From: Utricularia gibba
Taxonomy: Eukaryota > Streptophyta > Magnoliopsida > Lamiales > Lentibulariaceae
Direction of reading: 5' to 3'
Length of the DNA: 64,000 nucleotides
Assembly (NCBI GenBank): GCA_002189035.1
Contig: NEEC01000007.1
Location: 930,001 to 994,000, forward strand
Translations under genes and position numbers: made by a program
Notes under the pieces: generated by a model
Database searches by the model: none
What the model was told of the DNA's origin: nothing
What the model saw: the letters and a program-made list of their open reading frames with translations, nothing else
Shown here: positions 62,718-64,000 of the stretch, piece after piece
How the letters are laid out: every line of letters starts with the position of its first letter
How positions within the stretch are numbered: position 1 is the stretch's first letter

Positions 62718-64000
62718 TCACCTCTGGAACTTTGAACCAGGAGGGGGATCATAAGTGTCTTGATTGATCCAGCTGAACATGTGCATAAAGGGGTTGGCTT
62801 TTTCTCCCTTCTTCTCATTTCCGATCACTTCTTCCCAAACATTGGCATCCTCCAGATCCTTCATCACTTCCCAAACGCAGCTGTTGCACTTGAAACCTGA
62901 CCCAAACCCTATCATCCACAACTTGTCTCCCCTTTTCAGCCTCCTTTCTGCTTCCATGTACCCGAGCACGTACCACAAGCTACTCGCGGACGTGTTCCCG
63001 AATCGATGAAGGCTCATCTTCGAGGGCTCCACGTCCTCATGGCTCAATCCTAATCCCTTCCTGATTTCCTCTATCACCGCCGTGCCGCCGGGATGCATGC
63101 AGAAGTGATCTATTCCGGCCTTGAAGTTCAATGTTGCCTTTTTCCTTGCGTGTTTCATTGCGAAGTACCTGTGTAGAAAATACATGAAACAGCATGCATA
63201 GATAGTTAAGACCAGAAAACAAGAAGCGTAACAGTACCTTATAAGCTCGGTGTAAGGCAGACATGTTTTGGCTATTACAGCTATGTTTTGTGTGAAGGCA
63301 CGTTTAGCAGTTTTGGGAAGGCTTTTATCGAGATAGAAGCCTTGTTTCCCTTGGCTGTCTTCCTTCTGCATGCCGCAGGTGTACGCTTCATCGCTGGCGC
63401 CTAAATGGGTGCGAACCAGGCACTTCAGTTGCAGTTTCGAACGGTTCTTCATCGCGGGTTTGTTCGTTAGCAGGATCACGCATCCGCCGGAACGGAACAG
63501 ACAGTTCGTCAGCATCATCGACTTGTCGTTTCCCGAGTACCTGCGAGGGTAGAACCATCTCGATATGATCCGCACAGAAATCCACATATTCTGCAATTCA
63601 TCTGTAGCTGAACAACAGCTTGACTAACCAGTTGGGCGCTATGGACTCGGATGTCACCACCAGGGCCATGGAGTTCCTGTGCGATTTGAAGAAGCTGGTG
63701 ACGAGGTTGATCGAGATCAAGCTCGCACTGCATCCCATCCCCGAGAGGTTGTACGACTTCACATCGTCTCTCATTTTGTACATGTTGATGATCCGCGATG
63801 TCAGAGATGGAGCGCACGAGAGCAGGGAGACGTTCACTACCAGTAGATCTATTTCCTTGGGACCAACCTGATACGATAACAAGAATGCTAATAACAAACT
63901 TTCTGTACTAAACCCAGAATTCCTATCTGTCACCTTAGTTTTCTCGAAAAGCTTGCTCAGGGTCTCCTTGAAGAACTCATCCATCTCCAAGATCCCATCT
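62718..64000 (-). CDS. 3-ketoacyl-CoA synthase, KCS3/KCS12-like (5' end beyond window)
   Basis: Minus-strand exons 64000-63934, 63867-63629, 63540-63238 and 63168-62718 encode the last 352 residues; about 150 N-terminal residues with the membrane anchors lie outside the window. KCS enzymes condense malonyl-CoA with acyl-CoA in the endoplasmic reticulum, the first step of very-long-chain fatty acid elongation for waxes, suberin and sphingolipids. The catalytic triad is present: Cys in SGMGCSASLISINL, His in GIDHFCMHPGG and Asn in HRFGNTSASS. The HPGGTAVIEE and FKCNSCVWEVMKDLED variants resemble the KCS3/KCS12 group, whose activity is poorly established. The intron at 63933-63868 is only 66 bases and stop-free; homology to other KCS proteins (KTK joined to VGPKEIDLLVVNV) shows it should be spliced out. 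Confidence 0.93.

Overview
The window is nuclear DNA of a flowering plant, probably a eudicot. Genes carry many short GT-AG introns, intergenic DNA is AT-rich, and several protein families are land-plant specific (BAHD acyltransferase, GDSL lipase, NOI/RIN4-like, IQD, SUVR, KCS, neprosin). The species cannot be told from the sequence. Exon models were built by eye from splice sites, reading phase and remembered family sequences.

Layout. 1-153 (-): 5' end of an unknown gene. 254-5052: intergenic, with one inverted-repeat (MITE-like) element. 5153-7304 (+): BAHD acyltransferase. 7811-8362 (-) and 8979-9545 (+): head-to-head pair of paralogous four-helix membrane proteins sharing a mirrored promoter. 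10084-10647 (+): single-finger C2H2 protein with an EAR motif. 11163-14022 (+): mitochondrial-type DEG10 protease. 15032-15737 (+): small NOI-domain protein. 17102-18515 (+): GDSL esterase/lipase. 19410-36020 (+): 60-exon GCN1/ILITYHIA. 37101-37675 (-): candidate small secreted peptide gene. 38032-40565 (+): neprosin-type protein. 40908-42942 (+): probable plastid membrane protein. 43704-51175 (+): ATRX-type SNF2 remodeller. 52470-54725 (+): SUVR-type SET-domain protein. 56132-58003 (+): IQD calmodulin-binding protein. 58804-62439 (+): SAMTL-like EF-hand mitochondrial-carrier-family protein. 62718-64000 (-): 3-ketoacyl-CoA synthase, cut by the window edge.

The genes do not form a pathway. This is an ordinary gene-dense plant interval with housekeeping genes (GCN1, DEG10, ATRX, SUVR) and specialised surface-lipid or wall genes (BAHD, GDSL, KCS) interspersed.

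The most notable signals are: (a) the mirrored AACGG promoter modules between the membrane-protein paralogs, which predict mitotic expression; (b) a two-exon secreted-peptide candidate with a degenerate CLE-like 12-mer; (c) four apparent -1 frameshifts in three conserved genes, each explained by one missing G in or beside a G-run, which suggests a sequence-quality problem rather than real pseudogenes; (d) four likely GC-AG introns; and (e) two very short, stop-free introns of length divisible by three. I found no CRISPR array, rRNA, tRNA or intact transposon.
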